Assembly: GCF_003641145.1 (NCBI RefSeq)
Contig: NZ_CP032745.1
Location: 6,682 to 70,681 of the forward strand
DNA: 64,000 nucleotides
Source: Lactiplantibacillus paraplantarum
Lineage (GTDB): Bacteria; Bacillota; Bacilli; Lactobacillales; Lactobacillaceae
Direction of reading: 5' to 3'
Part shown: positions 61,377 through 64,000 of the stretch, one piece after another
How positions within the stretch are numbered: position 1 is the stretch's first letter
Layout of the letters: each line of letters opens with the position of its first letter
Notes under the pieces: generated by a model
Told to the model about the DNA's origin: nothing
Database searches by the model: none
Seen by the model: the letters and a program-made list of their open reading frames with translations, nothing else
Program-made: the position numbers and the translations under genes

Positions 61377-62493
61377 GACGAATTGTCAAATCAAGTGTAA
61401 CTTTTTACCGAAGAAAACTTCAGACGGTGTCTTCCAGACTAAGACCTTACGGGGTCGATTATTTAAATCCCTGACAAACTTCGCGATATCTTGATCGGTC
61501 AGTTCATCAAGGTCAGTTCCTTTGGGAAAATACTCTCGGATGAGACCATTGGTATTTTCGTTGGTCCCACGTTGTTGTGGTGCGTGCGGATCTGGAAAAT
61601 AGACTGAGATACCAAGCTCTTTACCGACTTCACGATAACCCGCAAACTCTGTACCTCGGTCTGGTGTAAGCGTACGAACGCGTTTAGGTGTGACTGTATG
61701 CAGGAGGTCGATCATCGCTTGGGTCACATTCTTGGCATTCACTTTGGGTACACGCTCAGACAGAAGGTATCGTGACTTACGGTCGACCAGTGACACTAAA
61801 CCCGAACGCCCGATCTTGCCGCGAACGGTATCGCCTTCCCAATGGCCAAAACGAGTCCGATTCTCACATGAGACTGGTCGTTCATGGACTGATGGGACAT
61901 TATTAAAACGGCCACGTCGTTCGTTGACAGTTCCTTTAACCTTACGAGTTTTCCCACGATGTCGTAACTTTCGAGCGAATCCTCGAGCCCCATGACTTTT
62001 ACGTTTAACGCCTAAATTATTTCGTTCAATTCCGCGATAAATCGTGTTGTAGCTGATATGCCAATTACTGTTCTCTAAAGATAAACGACCGGCGATTTGC
62101 TCGGGTGACCATTGCCGTTGAAGAATGCAGTGAAGGACAAAGTCGCGTAGCTTTAAATTCTCCAGTACCCTGAGGCGACGACTCTTTAATCGGCGCTGTT
62201 GATAGTTCTGCTGGGCTTTTACGGCAGAATAGGCACCCCGACCGCCGTTGCGTTTAATTTCTCGTGACACAGTGGCTTTGGAACAACCGATTTGATCGGC
62301 AATAACCTGGTAAGTATGGTGTAAAGTTACACCTAACAGTATGCATTCGCGGTCTTTTAAGGTAAGATGTGTATATGGACTCATAGCCTAAGAACTCCTT
62401 TAGATGATTGTTATGGTGACTTCATTCTACAGGACTCAGGCTAGGAGTCTATTTTTATTTTCTTACTTGTTGCACTTCAATTGTAAATTCGTC
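61377..62493 (-). mobile_element. IS30-family element (second type)
   Basis: About 1.12 kb. Ends are GACGAATTGTCAAATCAAGT at 61377 and the inverted partner of GACGAATTTACAATTGAAGT ending at 62493. The flanking GT on both sides could be a 2-bp target duplication. It differs from the ISLpl1-like element at 50414. It has landed beside the partition array. Confidence 0.82.
61386..62384 (-). CDS. IS30-family transposase
   Basis: A 332-residue transposase: N-terminal helix-turn-helix (TYQVIADQIGCSKATVSREI) and DDE domain with HWEGDTVRG, TLTPDRGTEFAGY and QQRGTNENTNG. ATG follows AAAGGAG. Intact length. Confidence 0.93.
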   Translation of the reverse strand: MSPYTHLTLKDRECILLGVTLHHTYQVIADQIGCSKATVSREIKRNGGRGAYSAVKAQQNYQQRRLKSRRLRVLENLKLRDFVLHCILQRQWSPEQIAGRLSLENSNWHISYNTIYRGIERNNLGVKRKSHGARGFARKLRHRGKTRKVKGTVNERRGRFNNVPSVHERPVSCENRTRFGHWEGDTVRGKIGRSGLVSLVDRKSRYLLSERVPKVNAKNVTQAMIDLLHTVTPKRVRTLTPDRGTEFAGYREVGKELGISVYFPDPHAPQQRGTNENTNGLIREYFPKGTDLDELTDQDIAKFVRDLNNRPRKVLVWKTPSEVFFGKKLHLI

Positions 62494-62530
62494 GTGTAAA
62501 AAAAAGCCACTTTTTAAAGTGACTTTTTTT

Positions 62531-62622
62531 AACAAGTAACAAGTAACAAGTAACAAGTAACAAGTAACAAGTAACAAGTAACAAGTAACAAGTAACAAGT
62601 AACAAGTAACTTGTTACTTGTT
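62531..62622. repeat. Centromere-like array: 11 direct heptamers plus 2 inverted
   Basis: AACAAGT is repeated 11 times without gaps (62531-62607), followed by two copies of the inverse unit ACTTGTT (62609-62622) that overlap the last codons of the small partition gene. The same units occur in the operator upstream of parA (63676-63717). The array is the likely binding site (parS) of the small DNA-binding partner. Confidence 0.85.
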
Positions 62623-62838
62623 ACTAAGCCCTAAAGCACTTATCCCAGCTTCTAGAATAGTGTCCAATACATCTACTTTAGTTTTTTTCTGTTTATACGC
62701 AACTTCATTTATGAGTTCATACTTGCTCTCTTTGACTCTAAGAGGTTTTGTTTTTTCTTCTTTAGCAAATGGGCTTGTTTTACTTTCCAGCCTTTCTTTT
62801 GCATGAATCTGATTGAGAAGACTTTTCTTTTCAGGCAT
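62614..62838 (-). CDS. Small centromere-binding partition protein
   Basis: A 74-residue basic protein with a disordered Lys-rich N-terminus and a ribbon-helix-helix-like C-terminus (PLRVKESKYELINEVAYKQ, then helix to SALGL). It follows parA by 2 bases; its ATG is preceded by GGAG inside parA. It would bind the heptamer array and the parA operator. ParB-like by position, not by sequence. Confidence 0.7.
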   Translation of the reverse strand: MPEKKSLLNQIHAKERLESKTSPFAKEEKTKPLRVKESKYELINEVAYKQKKTKVDVLDTILEAGISALGLSNK

Positions 62839-62840
62839 TT

Positions 62841-63614
62841 TTATTTCTCCATTCGTGTCAATGCTTCATCTAAAACTACTTTGTACATGTGCAGTACTCG
62901 CTTGTCCCAAAGGTCATTATTTTTAATACCACTTCTACCAAATCTTTTAACGCGTTCTCTTTGATAGATATTTTCATGGAACAATGCTGGGCCAAGTGAT
63001 TCTGAAGCGTCTTTGATAATTTCTTGATCAACGCGACCGTCTATCTTCACAAGATATTGAATTATGCCAAGTAAATCGAAGTGTGATTCGTACTCGGTCA
63101 AGTCTTGAAGATAGCTAATAAATTTTAATGTACTAGAATATGCTTGTTCCTGTGTTTGCAGTACACCTATAATGTAATCCGAAGCTAAAACAGCGTTATT
63201 GACAAAGTTTGATAAAGTTGGTGGTATATCGATTAAAACAAAGTCATAATCATTCTTTATATTACTTAGAAGTTTATCAAGAAGGTATTTACGCTCATCT
63301 TTTCTATACTCTTCTAGCATATCTGGGAATGCGGATAGTGACCAATCACTGACTAACATATCAAAGTAGTCAGTAAATTTTGTCACAGACTGAGACAGGT
63401 CAAATAATTTTAGTCCATTCATAAATTCATTTTTGGGTTTGCTAATGATCTTTGGGTATGTTTTCTTCATAATTTCACTAGCGTTACCTTGAGGATCAAA
63501 ATCTACTAATAATACTTTTCTTTTAGTTTCAGCTAATAAATAGGAAAAAAGACAACTAGTTGTAGTTTTTCCAACCCCACCCTTGAAATTACCGATTGTT
63601 ATTACTTTAGTCAT
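62841..63614 (-). CDS. parA: ParA-type partition ATPase
   Basis: A 257-residue ATPase that segregates plasmid copies. The deviant Walker A FKGGVGKTTTS (residues 9-19), VLLVDFDPQGNAS (about 36-48) and DFVLIDIPPTLSN (about 116-128) identify it. It has no N-terminal helix-turn-helix, so repression is probably done by the small partner. Ribosome site GAGGTGG. Confidence 0.93.
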   Translation of the reverse strand: MTKVITIGNFKGGVGKTTTSCLFSYLLAETKRKVLLVDFDPQGNASEIMKKTYPKIISKPKNEFMNGLKLFDLSQSVTKFTDYFDMLVSDWSLSAFPDMLEEYRKDERKYLLDKLLSNIKNDYDFVLIDIPPTLSNFVNNAVLASDYIIGVLQTQEQAYSSTLKFISYLQDLTEYESHFDLLGIIQYLVKIDGRVDQEIIKDASESLGPALFHENIYQRERVKRFGRSGIKNNDLWDKRVLHMYKVVLDEALTRMEK

Positions 63615-63638
63615 GAAGCCACCTCTTTCAATAACCTA

Positions 63639-63717
63639 AATATAATACAAAAAGGCGATTTTGTAAACATATTTTTGTAACAAGTTACTTGTAACATGTA
63701 ACAAGTAACTTGTTACA
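63639..63717 (-). promoter_or_regulatory. parA promoter and heptamer operator
   Basis: On the minus strand TTTACA (63667-63662), 17-base spacer, TATATT (63644-63639). Immediately upstream, 63676-63717 is a long palindrome made of GTAACAAGTTACTTGT-type units sharing the AACAAGT core of the downstream array, consistent with autoregulation by the small partition protein. Confidence 0.75.
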
Positions 63718-63783
63718 AAAACAGTGATATTTCTTTTGTATTAAGGTTGCTTTAATTTGTAACTATGTTATATTTAGGTTAAC

Positions 63784-63932
63784 AAAAAAGAGCGTCGATC
63801 AAGGAGTTATTTCCAGTAACTCTCTGATCAGCAAACCAAGTACCGGGATACTTGATCGCCTTTAACGCTCGTCTTTATAGATGGCTAGCTAGGATATGAA
63901 CTACTAAAAGTAGTCAACTCTAGTTGCCTGAT
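63784..63932 (-). ncRNA. Minus-strand structured RNA candidate near the window end
   Basis: A TATAAT box (63944-63939, minus) would start an RNA whose 3' part closes with GAGCGT (63870-63865) and ACGCTC (63795-63790) followed by TTTTTT. Inside are arms GATCAAG/CTTGATC and GAGTTA/TAACTC. No protein gene lies between parA and the window end (63.62-64.0 kb); this RNA and the parA operator are all I can support there. Confidence 0.45.
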
Positions 63933-64000
63933 AGGAATATTATACTAAACCTATTAGGATTATGCCAGTCGAAAAGTCGAGTTAAACGCATACATAGGTT

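Noticed and set aside
61690..61995. 101-codon plus-strand frame within the IS30
   Set aside because: Antisense to the transposase gene and explained by it.
62531..62622. CRISPR array
   Set aside because: The units are 7 bases long, perfectly adjacent and have no spacers; the site next to parA points to a centromere.

Overview
The window looks like a large conjugative plasmid (or most of one) from a lactobacillus close to Lactiplantibacillus plantarum. The sequence basis is a theta-type RepA_N-like replication gene with repeats inside it, a ParA cassette with an 11-copy heptamer array, a MobP2-like relaxase, a VirB4/VirD4 type IV secretion gene set, several IS3/IS30/IS256 elements and one IS30 whose 1043 bp length matches what I recall for ISLpl1. 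Species assignment is inference from gene style, not from a search.

Layout. (1) 1-26.3 kb is the transfer region, all on the + strand: VirB4-like ATPase (5' cut by the window edge), a two-domain peptidoglycan hydrolase, a VirB8/TcpC-like protein, a structured gap with a terminator, a DUF3102 gene with small partners, a membrane thioredoxin, a candidate oriT, two small DNA-binding accessory genes, the relaxase, a CPBP protease, a type I toxin-antitoxin locus, tandem minus-strand small-RNA candidates, topoisomerase III, a Toprim primase-like gene, a two-AAA-domain ClpB-like ATPase, a pilin-like protein, a long coiled-coil protein, a sortase and an aggregation-substance-like adhesin. (2) 26.3-35.4 kb is an insertion hot spot: an IS3 element, a lone HNH-like cargo gene, a second IS3 element, an IS3 fragment, an IS256 element, a truncated ribbon-helix-helix gene, the replication module (repA interrupted by an in-frame TAA) and a Fic protein whose catalytic His is Gln. 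(3) 35.2-51.5 kb is an exopolysaccharide locus made of two fused clusters: kinase/phosphatase/epimerase/priming-transferase genes occur twice, with a chimeric scar at about 40.96 kb, followed by glycosyltransferases, polymerase, glycerophosphotransferase and flippase, with IS30 sequence on both sides in opposite orientation. (4) 51.5-58.6 kb carries a resolvase, a DUF975 membrane protein, a BRCT protein, the VirD4-like coupling protein and an ArdC-like antirestriction/metallopeptidase. (5) 58.6-64 kb holds a small membrane protein with a nonsense codon, a LexA-boxed Y-family polymerase operon (minus strand), another IS30, and the ParA/centromere-binding-protein partition cassette (minus strand).

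How it works together. Relaxase plus accessory proteins would nick oriT, the coupling protein (53.7 kb) would pass the complex to the VirB4-powered channel, the hydrolase would open the wall, and the sortase-linked adhesin would aid mating contacts. ArdC and the type I toxin would help establishment and maintenance; ParA and its small DNA-binding partner on the heptamer array handle segregation. The EPS locus is cargo. The coupling protein now lies 27 kb from the rest of the transfer genes, consistent with the IS/rep/EPS block having entered between them.

Most unusual signals: a set of minus-strand structured RNA candidates, including a tandem pair sharing a CTTCTCC hairpin loop; premature stop codons in repA and two other reading frames; the fusion scar between two EPS clusters; the Fic His-to-Gln change; and a sortase-linked adhesin with an atypical anchor.
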